In this document: piece after piece, positions 6,527-12,615 of the stretch
Layout: every line of letters begins with the position of its first letter
Position numbering within the stretch: the stretch's first letter is position 1
Assembly: GCA_017441945.1 (NCBI GenBank)
Contig: JAFSBG010000035.1
Location: 1 to 32,459, forward strand
Source: Clostridia bacterium
GTDB lineage: Bacteria; Bacillota; Clostridia; Oscillospirales; Butyricicoccaceae
Direction: 5' to 3'
DNA length: 32,459 nt
Made by a program: the position numbers and the translations under genes
Notes under the pieces: model-generated
Databases searched by the model: none
What the model was told of the DNA's origin: nothing
What the model saw: only the letters and a program-made list of their open reading frames with translations

Positions 6527-6928
6527 TTATTTTTTAGTTTTCTTTTTCGGAGTGTTTTTGACTGCTGTTTGTGGCTGATTTCCGCCTTTTGTTTCGGACT
6601 TCACTCGTCTGAGCATCTGCATAAGATAATATGTCAGGCCCATAAAATACGGAATACCGAAATATGAAAGAGTGCCGCGTGTCACCTTGAAATCTGTGTA
6701 CATACACAGCAGGGCAATCACCAGAGTGAAACCATAGATGAGATAGAGGGAAATATGGCGCGGCATACTGAGCACCTTATAGCCCATCTTGTCCCTGCCG
6801 CCGATTTTCTTCGCCGCATACCAGTCCATAAGCATAATAAGTGCAAGGCTGAAAAGAGCATAAGTAAAAAGCTCAATCAATATGGCATTTGTCGGGACGA
6901 TTTCGGTTAAAACAGCTTTGCTATCCAT
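6527..6928 (-). CDS. Small integral membrane protein, unknown (133 aa)
   Basis: Three to four hydrophobic segments: residues about 16-36 (ILIELFTYALFSLALIMLM), 60-78 (LYLIYGFTLVIALLCMY) and 88-106 (YFGIPYFMGLTYYLM). A very basic Lys-rich cytoplasmic tail ends PKKKTKK. CGGAGT lies upstream of ATG at 6928. I do not recognise a family, and no clear promoter was found in the short gap to the permease terminator. It may be a minor membrane component; the neighbours give no clue. Confidence 0.78.
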   Translation of the reverse strand: MDSKAVLTEIVPTNAILIELFTYALFSLALIMLMDWYAAKKIGGRDKMGYKVLSMPRHISLYLIYGFTLVIALLCMYTDFKVTRGTLSYFGIPYFMGLTYYLMQMLRRVKSETKGGNQPQTAVKNTPKKKTKK

Positions 6929-6954
6929 AATTATACTCCGTAGATAAATTGTAA

Positions 6955-6982
6955 AAGTGCCTGCCGAAACAGACAGGCACTT
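6955..6982 (-). terminator. Terminator of the APC permease gene
   Basis: AAGTGCCTG (6955-6963) pairs with CAGGCACTT (6974-6982). On the minus strand the hairpin is followed by TTTAC. It lies 28 bases past the permease stop. Confidence 0.8.
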
Positions 6983-7009
6983 ATTATTTTGATTTGTCAG
7001 GCGATTGCC

Positions 7010-8530
7010 CTACTTCTCATTCATCTTAGCGAAGATGTCAGCGCGCTTTTCTTCAAGTGTGAGACCCTTACGTCTGCCGTAGCAGGAGAGGTAAAGCACC
7101 ATGCCGACAGCCATCCATGCGAAGAACATTGTAACTGCAAGGTTGCCGATGTAGAATGGGCTCATTGGAATGAACATGAGAACCATGATCACAGTTGTGA
7201 TAAAGCCTGCAAAATAGCCTGTTGCAAGACCGCCAGGGATTCTGTATGGGCGCTTGAGGTCTGGTTCTGTGTAGCGGAGGCGTACGAGAGACCAGGAGTT
7301 GAGACACCATGAAAGAATAAAGCCTGCGGAGGAGAAGCAAGTCAGCGAGTCAACGAGATTGGAGCCCATGAACGGACCTGCGATGGAAAGACCAAGGCAG
7401 ACGAGAAGACCTGGAACAGGAATGCCGTGCTTGTCCTGATGAGAGAATACTTCAGGGAGAATCTTACCACGGGACATACTCATGAGCATTGTAGCAGAAG
7501 CCATGAAGAAGCCGTTCCATGTTGTGAAAAGACCAGCGATAGCGCCGACTGTGATGAACCAGTAAAGCACTTCGCCGAAGGAAATGCCGAGACCGAACAT
7601 TTCAGCAGGATAGAGCGACTTGAACATAGTCGATGCGGCCGGAGCGTCCATAAGGGCGAATTCCTGCCATGGCCATGAAGTACCGAATGCGAAGAGAAGG
7701 AATGCATAGAATACGCAAGCGAGAACAACGGAGAGAACAACTGTCTTACCAACAGAAGAAACGTCGCCGCCAGCTTCTTCAACACCCTGTGGAATTGTTT
7801 CAAAACCAGCAAGGAAGAATGGAGCGGAAGCAAGGATGGAAAGAATACCGCCGATGATACCGCTGTGTGAAACCTGCTTGAGACCTTCGCCGTAAATGTT
7901 TGGATTGGATACATCGTACATAGGCTGGAGGTTATCCATGGAGCCGCCGATAAGGGAAGCAACAGCGCCGATGATAGCCGAGCCTACGAGAACGAAGCAG
8001 AGAACTTTCTGCACCTTTGCGGCAGCTTCAAGACCACGCATATTAAGAGCAAAGAGCATGAGCGAGAAGAAGACGCCGAGAATGATGGAAATGAGATAGA
8101 TATCAGAGCCCATTACGTTATAGAGCGGCTCGCCCGACTTGATATTCGGGATGAGATAGCCTAAAACGTCAGTGATCTGAATAGCTTCCCACGGAATGAT
8201 GGCAACGAAGGCGCCGAAGGTGGCCCAGCCATCTATAATTGCAACCACGTCATTGAATGCGCGATATGTGAAAGCCATACCGCCGCCAGCGACAGGAAGC
8301 ATTGGAACAAGTTCACAGTAGCAGAGCGCTACAGGAATCATAAGAATAAGAGCTGCAAGATAGCCCAAAGCAGCAGGAATAGGACCTCCGCAGCTTGTCA
8401 TCCAGCCATTGATGGAGACAGCCCATCCTACACCTACGATAGCACCGAAGCCGATACAGAAAAAGTCAACGGCAGAAACGCCCTTCTTTTCGACTACAGC
8501 CTCGGAGACATTGTTACCCCCATTAGACAT
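7010..8530 (-). CDS. APC superfamily amino-acid permease
   Basis: 506 aa with about twelve hydrophobic segments and the APC hallmarks. The first helix holds the broken-helix substrate motif GFGAIVGVGWAVSINGW at residues 28-44. GGGMAFTYRAFN follows, then the helix-6 motif FFLAGFETIPQGVEEAGG at about 238-255. The loop LRYTEPDLKRPYRIPGG before the last helices is typical of amino-acid permeases. It imports or exchanges amino acids or a related amine across the membrane; the substrate is not predictable. AGAGAGG lies 12 bases before the start. It has its own promoter and terminator and is divergent from the XRE-TPR regulator, which might control it. Family sure, substrate unknown. Confidence 0.94.
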   Translation of the reverse strand: MSNGGNNVSEAVVEKKGVSAVDFFCIGFGAIVGVGWAVSINGWMTSCGGPIPAALGYLAALILMIPVALCYCELVPMLPVAGGGMAFTYRAFNDVVAIIDGWATFGAFVAIIPWEAIQITDVLGYLIPNIKSGEPLYNVMGSDIYLISIILGVFFSLMLFALNMRGLEAAAKVQKVLCFVLVGSAIIGAVASLIGGSMDNLQPMYDVSNPNIYGEGLKQVSHSGIIGGILSILASAPFFLAGFETIPQGVEEAGGDVSSVGKTVVLSVVLACVFYAFLLFAFGTSWPWQEFALMDAPAASTMFKSLYPAEMFGLGISFGEVLYWFITVGAIAGLFTTWNGFFMASATMLMSMSRGKILPEVFSHQDKHGIPVPGLLVCLGLSIAGPFMGSNLVDSLTCFSSAGFILSWCLNSWSLVRLRYTEPDLKRPYRIPGGLATGYFAGFITTVIMVLMFIPMSPFYIGNLAVTMFFAWMAVGMVLYLSCYGRRKGLTLEEKRADIFAKMNEK

Positions 8531-8596
8531 AAGGTTTATACCTCTCTTTTAACCAAATTGTTCTGTATGTAAAAATGAACATATAGAAACATAATA

Positions 8597-8625
8597 AGTA
8601 TATCACATTATAGAGAAAATGAAAA
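8597..8625 (-). promoter_or_regulatory. Promoter for the APC permease
   Basis: On the minus strand, TATACT preceded by TGA (extended -10). The -35 17 bases upstream is weak (TTTTCA). Confidence 0.55.
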
Positions 8626-8683
8626 GAGAAAAAATAAAAAAATTTACAAAATATAACGCACCATTCCTTAGCCCCGCCCTTCC

Positions 8684-8712
8684 TTGCTATAGGGTATAAC
8701 TTGTGCTATAAT
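8684..8712 (+). promoter_or_regulatory. Promoter for the XRE-TPR regulator
   Basis: TTGCTA at 8684-8689, 17-base spacer, TATAAT at 8707-8712 with TGC in front (extended -10). Leader about 27 bases, containing AGGGGG. Confidence 0.82.
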
Positions 8713-8744
8713 TATGGTACACTCCTTACGAAAGGGGGAAAACA

Positions 8745-9674
8745 ATGGACAATTTATATTTTGGCGAAATTATAAGAATACGCCGCGAAGAACTTAATAT
8801 GAAACAGGAAGAACTGTGCGAGGGTGTATGCGAAAGAAGCACACTTTCCAAAATAGAGCGAGGCAAAAACGAATGCAGTAAATATCTCGCCGAAGTTTTC
8901 CTGCAAAGATTAGGCTTACCTATGGACTTTTATTATGCATCAAGCAGTAAAACAGGCATAGAACAATTAAATATCAGGAACAAAATCAACGATGCCATAA
9001 GAATGAGGGAGTATGAAAAGTTGCCTGAGCTTATAAAAAAGGGTGAAAATCTACAATCAGACAACATTGTTTTCAAACAATTTTTGGTTGAAACAAAAGC
9101 CATTCATTGTCTTTGCGTAGAAAATAATATCAATGAAGCGCGCAATCTTTTAATTGAAGCAATAGGGATTTTGCATAAAGATTTTACACTTGATAAAATT
9201 GAAAGATGCCATTTCATCAAGGAAGATATTATTATATTAAACGCCCTTGCAAATACTTACTGCGATGAAGAAGATTATTCAACAGCAATTCGAATCTTCA
9301 ACAGCCTGTTAAAATCTATCGAACGCAAGTCCGCCGATAATGACGATGAGGAAACTATTCGACTGATTATAATGCTCAAATATAATCTTTCGCGTGTTTT
9401 AGGCAGAGCAGATAACTATAAAGAATGCCTTATCATTACTGACGAAGCTATAGAATTGTGTAAACGTCACGGCAGACCGACTTACCTTGCAGAACTGCTT
9501 ATAAACAAGGGTTATGCTCTTTGCTCTATTCACGGAAGAAAAGAAGAAGGCATCCTTGTACTCAAGGACGCCCTCACTCTTAATCGTTTAGTCGGTTTTG
9601 AGGATAATGTCAAAACAATTTATCGCCGAGCAAAAGAATTGTTTGGCATAGATTTACGTAAATTTAAGGCTTAA
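8745..9674 (+). CDS. XRE regulator with TPR-like repeats (RRNPP-like architecture)
   Basis: 309 aa. Residues 6-60 are an XRE helix-turn-helix (GEIIRIRREELNMKQEELCEG, then CERSTLSKIERGKN). The rest is an all-helical array of tetratricopeptide-like hairpins, for example ILNALANTYCDEEDYSTAIRI at about 164-184 and LAELLINKGYALC at about 247-259. This layout is that of Rgg/PlcR/PrgX-type regulators, whose TPR part may bind a small peptide; no ligand is shown here. Its last 11 bases overlap the end of a convergent gene for a secreted cysteine-rich peptide. AGGGGG lies seven bases before the start. It may regulate the divergent permease or the convergent operon; this is inference from position only. 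Confidence 0.88.
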   Translation: MDNLYFGEIIRIRREELNMKQEELCEGVCERSTLSKIERGKNECSKYLAEVFLQRLGLPMDFYYASSSKTGIEQLNIRNKINDAIRMREYEKLPELIKKGENLQSDNIVFKQFLVETKAIHCLCVENNINEARNLLIEAIGILHKDFTLDKIERCHFIKEDIIILNALANTYCDEEDYSTAIRIFNSLLKSIERKSADNDDEETIRLIIMLKYNLSRVLGRADNYKECLIITDEAIELCKRHGRPTYLAELLINKGYALCSIHGRKEEGILVLKDALTLNRLVGFEDNVKTIYRRAKELFGIDLRKFKA

Positions 9675-9867
9675 ACCCTCCGCCACCATCCCAGTTTGGA
9701 CTATAAGTGCAAGCCGGGCAGTGACATTCAAGACCTTTGTCTTTCACGCAGACCATGCACTTTTCACAGGTGCATTCGTCTGGGTGTTTCTGTGCTGCAA
9801 AGCTGAAACCTGCAAACATCGTAAACAGTACACTAAGCAGACATATCGTTGCGATTATTCTTTTCAT
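9664..9867 (-). CDS. Secreted cysteine-rich small protein (67 aa)
   Basis: Translation most likely starts at ATG 9867, where GAGGAGG lies seven bases upstream; a longer frame from 9909 lacks a site. Residues 1 to about 24 are a typical signal peptide (MKRIIATICLLSVLFTMFAG then FSFA). The mature part, about 43 aa, has seven Cys in the pattern C-x-C-x2-C-x2-C and C-x-C-x2-C, with one His between the last cysteines and a Gly-rich end (WDGGGGFKP). The Cys spacing suggests metal binding or a disulfide knot. It overlaps the upstream membrane-protein gene by 35 bases and so is probably translationally coupled. No family recognised. Confidence 0.8.
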   Translation of the reverse strand: MKRIIATICLLSVLFTMFAGFSFAAQKHPDECTCEKCMVCVKDKGLECHCPACTYSPNWDGGGGFKP

Positions 9868-10519
9868 TGTGTTTCCTCCTCGAAATGATGACGAAAACAC
9901 ATACAGCAACTAAAATTGCTCCGCAGCCAATGTAAAGAATCACATTGCCTGAATTGCTGTTTATCTGCATACTATCGTATAAATCAAGCATTTCCTGTGT
10001 AGCTTCATTTACTTCATAATCTTTGCCTTCATATACTGTACCGCAAATTACAGCCATAGCGTTGAGAATACGCTTATCAAGACTAATCTCATAGTTGCTG
10101 AATTGCTGTATAATCAGCTCCTGAGTTTCTTTATCAAGAAAATCCTTGGCATTTTCATTAAAGCCAACCTCTGTTTTTTGATAAGGCTCAGAGTGGATTA
10201 TATAAAATACATTAGCCTGTGCATCGTCAAGATTTTTCTGCATATTGCCCAATGCCCAATCTTTGTATTCCTCAAAGCTGCTTTTATCTACAGTTTCTTT
10301 TGTATTGGCATCGATACAAATGTCAATGCCTACATCAGCATTTTCATAAATACCTCTGCCTATATTATACATTTTTAACTGAAAAGGCTGTGAATCATCC
10401 ATGACATTGTCAAACTGCAACAATGTCAGACTTCCCGGGAATGTGGATTGAGCAGATGCAAAAGTCAGCATCATTGCGCACACCAAAGTTAAACATAATA
10501 TACTCTTTTTCATATACAT
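9833..10519 (-). CDS. Secreted/membrane-anchored protein, unknown (228 aa)
   Basis: Signal peptide at residues 1-23 (MYMKKSILCLTLVCAMMLTF then ASA). A soluble outer domain of about 165 aa follows, then a single membrane helix at about 192-212 (VILYIGCGAILVAVCVFVII) and a short basic/Asn-rich tail. The arrangement signal, domain, C-terminal helix resembles TPM-domain proteins, but I see no convincing TPM motif, so I leave it unassigned. AAGGAGG lies five bases before ATG 10519. It is the first gene of a two-gene operon with the cysteine-rich peptide, driven by the promoter at 10565-10593 with an inverted repeat just upstream. Confidence 0.82.
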   Translation of the reverse strand: MYMKKSILCLTLVCAMMLTFASAQSTFPGSLTLLQFDNVMDDSQPFQLKMYNIGRGIYENADVGIDICIDANTKETVDKSSFEEYKDWALGNMQKNLDDAQANVFYIIHSEPYQKTEVGFNENAKDFLDKETQELIIQQFSNYEISLDKRILNAMAVICGTVYEGKDYEVNEATQEMLDLYDSMQINSNSGNVILYIGCGAILVAVCVFVIISRRKHNEKNNRNDMSA

Positions 10520-10564
10520 TCCTCCTTAAATTGTAGTATAATCAAAAATCTTTTCATTAAATAT

Positions 10565-10593
10565 ATTATACCGTACAGTTATATTAAAAACAA
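10565..10593 (-). promoter_or_regulatory. Promoter of the 10519/9867 operon
   Basis: On the minus strand, TTGTTT, 17-base spacer, TATAAT. About 45 bases upstream of the start codon. Confidence 0.72.
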
Positions 10594-10599
10594 GAGGAG

Positions 10600-10637
10600 T
10601 TTCAGTCACAAAAATCGGGCAAAAAATGTGACTGAAA
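10600..10637. promoter_or_regulatory. Inverted repeat with TGTGAC half-sites, likely operator
   Basis: TTTCAGTCACA (10600-10610) and TGTGACTGAAA (10627-10637) are perfect inverted arms around 16 bases. The repeat lies directly upstream of the -35 of the 10519 operon, an activator-like position. The same TGTGAC core recurs near 27950 and 29800. Confidence 0.6.
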
Positions 10638-10706
10638 TAACCCTTGACTTTTTTATTTATTTCTGCTTATGTAAAATATTCCGCGTGGGTTTTGTGCAAA
10701 CCGCAG

Positions 10707-10738
10707 GAGATCCTTCACTTCGTTCAGGATGACAGAAT
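10707..10738. repeat. Dispersed repeat of the TCCTTCACTTCGTTCAGGA type
   Basis: GAGATCCTTCACTTCG then TTCAGGATGACAGAATG. I recall this string as a frequent intergenic repeat in gut Clostridia. Single copy in this window. The stretch 10640-10890 around it contains only this and the next repeat, with no gene. Confidence 0.45.
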
Positions 10739-10755
10739 GTTGGGAGTTCTTTTTT

Positions 10756-10810
10756 ACAACCCCTCCACCATTCTGCGAATGGTCCCCCTCCCCTTGCACA
10801 GGGGAGGCTA
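10756..10810 (+). repeat. Two-hairpin GC-rich dispersed repeat, copy B
   Basis: ACAACCCCTCCACCATTC then GAATGGTCCCCCTCCCCT and AGGGGAGGCTA. Stems ACCATTC/GAATGGT and CCTCCCCT/AGGGGAGG. A partial second copy of its end (GTGCACAGGGGAGGCTATGG) follows at 10819-10838, so the copy has a short tandem duplication. Confidence 0.82.
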
Positions 10811-10890
10811 AGGAGAGGGTGCACAGGGGAGGCTATGGAGTGGAGTGCAAGGAGAAAGCTATGGTGTGGTTGCGGCGCTATAAAAAGTTA

Positions 10891-10919
10891 TTGAAATATC
10901 CTCTGCATTGTATTATAAT
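10891..10919 (+). promoter_or_regulatory. Promoter for the EamA transporter
   Basis: TTGAAA at 10891-10896, 17-base spacer, TATAAT at 10914-10919. Confidence 0.85.
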
Positions 10920-10952
10920 AAATGTATATGCAAAACAAAGAGAGGTAATTTT

Positions 10953-11888
10953 ATGAAAAAAGGCGCGTTTTACATTGCGTTCGCCACGCTGGTTTTCAGC
11001 ACCATGGAGATCGCGCTCAAGTTTGTTTCGGGGCAGTTTGACCCTATTCAGATGACATTTTCCCGCTTTTTTGTAGGCGGACTTGTCCTTTTGCCTGTGG
11101 CACTGAAGAAAATCAAGGAGAAGGGCGTTAAAATTGACAAATCCTCCTTCCTTTATTTCGCAATGCTGGGCTTTTTCGGCATTTTCCTTTTCGGCACATT
11201 CTATCAGCTTTCAATTTCACGCATACAGTCCTCTGTTGTCGCTGTAACATTCAGCAGCAACCCTGTTTTCGTAACTCTGCTCGCCTATCTTATCCTGCGT
11301 GAGCCTATCTCGAAAAACCAGGTGGCAGGCTTGATTTTTGACATTATCGGTATTCTTATCATTATAAATCCGTTCAACACACAGCTCGATGCCCTCGGCA
11401 TTGTTTTCGTGCTTTTAGCCACATTCTTCTTCTCCCTTTACGCTGTTCTCGGCAAGAGAGAGACCAAGAAATACGGCGGTTTAGTCGTTACCTGCTTCGG
11501 CTTCCTCATCGGCGCTGTTGAAATGATGATAGTTTCGGCACTCGGCAATATTCCTATGGTTGCAGAGCTTTTCACAAGCATTGGTCTTGAAAAGTTCGCA
11601 AATGTGCCATTTTTAGCAGGCTACACACCTGCAAATCTGCCAATTATGCTTTACGCATACATCGGCGTTACAGGTCTCGGTTTCTGCGCATACTTCCTTT
11701 CGATGGAAAAGACTTCGGCGGCGGAAACTTCGCTGGTATTCTTCTTCAAGCCGGCGCTCGCTCCTGTGCTTGCCCTTCTGATTCTCGGCGAGCCGATTCC
11801 GTTCAATATGTTCATCGGTATCGTGCTTATTCTTGCAGGCTCCATGGTTTCGATTTATCCTAATCTGAAAAAGGCGCTGAAGAAATAG
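10953..11888 (+). CDS. EamA/DMT superfamily transporter
   Basis: 311 aa from ATG 10953 (GAGAGG seven bases upstream; the frame upstream of it overlaps the promoter and is not coding). Ten hydrophobic segments in two EamA repeats. Each half ends in the typical motif: NPVFVTLLAYLILREPIS at about residues 93-110 and KPALAPVLALLILGEPIPFN at about 263-282. These are plasma-membrane drug/metabolite transporters, usually exporters of amino acids, sugars or nucleotide precursors; the substrate is unknown. Monocistronic with a clear promoter and terminator. Length is normal for the family. Confidence 0.94.
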   Translation: MKKGAFYIAFATLVFSTMEIALKFVSGQFDPIQMTFSRFFVGGLVLLPVALKKIKEKGVKIDKSSFLYFAMLGFFGIFLFGTFYQLSISRIQSSVVAVTFSSNPVFVTLLAYLILREPISKNQVAGLIFDIIGILIIINPFNTQLDALGIVFVLLATFFFSLYAVLGKRETKKYGGLVVTCFGFLIGAVEMMIVSALGNIPMVAELFTSIGLEKFANVPFLAGYTPANLPIMLYAYIGVTGLGFCAYFLSMEKTSAAETSLVFFFKPALAPVLALLILGEPIPFNMFIGIVLILAGSMVSIYPNLKKALKK

Positions 11889-11899
11889 CGAAATAACGA

Positions 11900-11928
11900 A
11901 AGGCTCTCCATTCTGGAGAGCCTTTTTT
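11900..11928 (+). terminator. Terminator after the EamA gene
   Basis: AAGGCTCTCCA pairs with TGGAGAGCCTT around TTC, followed by TTTT. Confidence 0.92.
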
Positions 11929-11929
11929 A

Positions 11930-11957
11930 CGGGCGGGCATGGAAACCCGCCCCTACA
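11930..11957. repeat. Short GC-rich repeat, second copy (inverted)
   Basis: CGGGCGGGCATGG then AAACCCGCCCCTACA. Its reverse complement starts TGTAGGGGCGG like the copy at 6485-6514. It lies immediately behind the EamA terminator. Confidence 0.6.
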
Positions 11958-11988
11958 ATAATTCCTTGTTTAATGCGAACTGTATCAA

Positions 11989-12014
11989 AAAAGACCTCTG
12001 TCCGGAGGTCTTTT
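11989..12014. terminator. Hairpin terminator at the end of the XRE remnant
   Basis: AAAAGACCTC (11989-11998) and GAGGTCTTTT (12005-12014) around TGTCCG, with A and T tracts on both sides. It abuts the stop codon of the decayed minus-strand gene and may be its surviving terminator. Confidence 0.8.
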
Positions 12015-12147
12015 ATTTTTTGTCTGTACGATATAAAATATAGTCTACCGATGTTTTATGAAAATCAGCAAGCTTTATCAATATTTCAGTAGGAATATCC
12101 AATTCACCGCGTTCATAGTTGCTATAAACTCGCTGACTGCATTTTAC
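12013..12147 (-). pseudogene. Remnant of an XRE-family regulator, C-terminal end
   Basis: On the minus strand 44 codons remain in frame, ending with TAA at 12015-12013. The product contains SQRVYSNYERGELDIPTEI then LIKLADFHKTSVDYILYRTD. This is the second half of an XRE helix-turn-helix (recognition helix, ERG turn, LA-x-x-x-x-TSVDYIL ending). Upstream the frame meets a TAA (12150-12148), and 20 bases further lies GC-rich repeat copy C. The N-terminal half of the HTH is missing. A truncated, non-functional gene, possibly cut by the repeat or by deletion. Confidence 0.8.
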
Positions 12148-12170
12148 TTATATTCTACATATTTTTTCCT

Positions 12171-12221
12171 ACCCCTCCACCATTCTACGAATGGTCCCCC
12201 TCCCCTCGCAAGGGGAGGCTG
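12171..12221 (+). repeat. Two-hairpin GC-rich dispersed repeat, copy C
   Basis: ACCCCTCCACCATTCTACGA then ATGGTCCCCCTCCCCTCGC and AAGGGGAGGCTG. Same order of stems as copies A and B, with differences confined to loops. Confidence 0.82.
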
Positions 12222-12226
12222 GGGGG

Positions 12227-12254
12227 GCGGAAAAACTTTTAGCGGTTTTTCCGC
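12227..12254. other. Inverted repeat upstream of the DUF6809-like gene
   Basis: GCGGAAAAAC (12227-12236) and GTTTTTCCGC (12245-12254) form a perfect 10-bp stem with an eight-base loop. It lies about 30 bases upstream of the -10 of the next gene. It may be an operator or an old terminator. No T run follows on the plus strand. Confidence 0.45.
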
Positions 12255-12280
12255 TAAAATTCACTTTTCTTATTTTATTA

Positions 12281-12289
12281 TGATATAAT
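12281..12289 (+). promoter_or_regulatory. Extended -10 promoter of the DUF6809-like gene
   Basis: TGATATAAT; no good -35 seen. Confidence 0.55.
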
Positions 12290-12311
12290 TACAATAAAAA
12301 GAGGTGAAATT

Positions 12312-12605
12312 ATGACTATACTTGATGATTTTTTCGACGGCAACATCAACCCGGCAGAAAAATATATAAAGCCGGGAAGCGAATATCACTCCGTCACTTG
12401 TGAACTGACCGCAAGCATTGAAGCGCTGATGCCCTTTCTCAATAAAGAAGCCCGTATGATTTACGACAAAGTCGAAGACCTCATGGCGAAACAAGGATAT
12501 ATCTCCGAAAAAGAGCGTTTCATCGAGGGTTTCTGTCTCGGCGCCCGGATAATCCTCGAAATTATGGCATATAAAAACTCCCCGTGGATTTCACGGGGAG
12601 AATAA
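12312..12605 (+). CDS. DUF6809-like small protein (97 aa)
   Basis: A 97-residue acidic, helical cytosolic protein. It starts MTILDDFFDGNINPAEK, has a middle helix LTASIEALMPFLNKEAR, and ends ERFIEGFCLGARIILEIMAY. The pattern fits the small clostridial DUF6809 family as I remember it: an N-terminal LxxxFxGxxxPxE, then a helix pair and an FxxGFxLGxxLxxE end. Function unknown. GAGGTG lies seven bases before the start. Its last codons (SPWISRGE) are encoded by a hairpin that serves as terminator for the convergent carrier gene. Confidence 0.72.
   Translation: MTILDDFFDGNINPAEKYIKPGSEYHSVTCELTASIEALMPFLNKEARMIYDKVEDLMAKQGYISEKERFIEGFCLGARIILEIMAYKNSPWISRGE
12578..12600 (-). terminator. Terminator of the YfcC-type gene, embedded in the neighbouring CDS
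   Basis: CTCCCCGTG and CACGGGGAG around GATTT. On the minus strand TTTTT follows directly. The hairpin lies inside the last codons of the convergent DUF6809-like gene, 15 bases past the carrier stop. Confidence 0.82.
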
Positions 12606-12615
12606 TTCTTACATA

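Noticed and set aside
9833-10519. TPM-domain assignment for the membrane protein
   Set aside because: The signal/domain/C-terminal helix layout fits, but I could not see the conserved TPM motifs.
10600-10637. CRP-type binding site
   Set aside because: The half-sites are in the order TCACA then TGTGA with 16 bases between them, the opposite of the CRP arrangement TGTGA-N6-TCACA.
12058-12288. A 76-codon plus-strand frame
   Set aside because: It crosses an XRE remnant encoded on the other strand and a GC-rich repeat, so it is chance.
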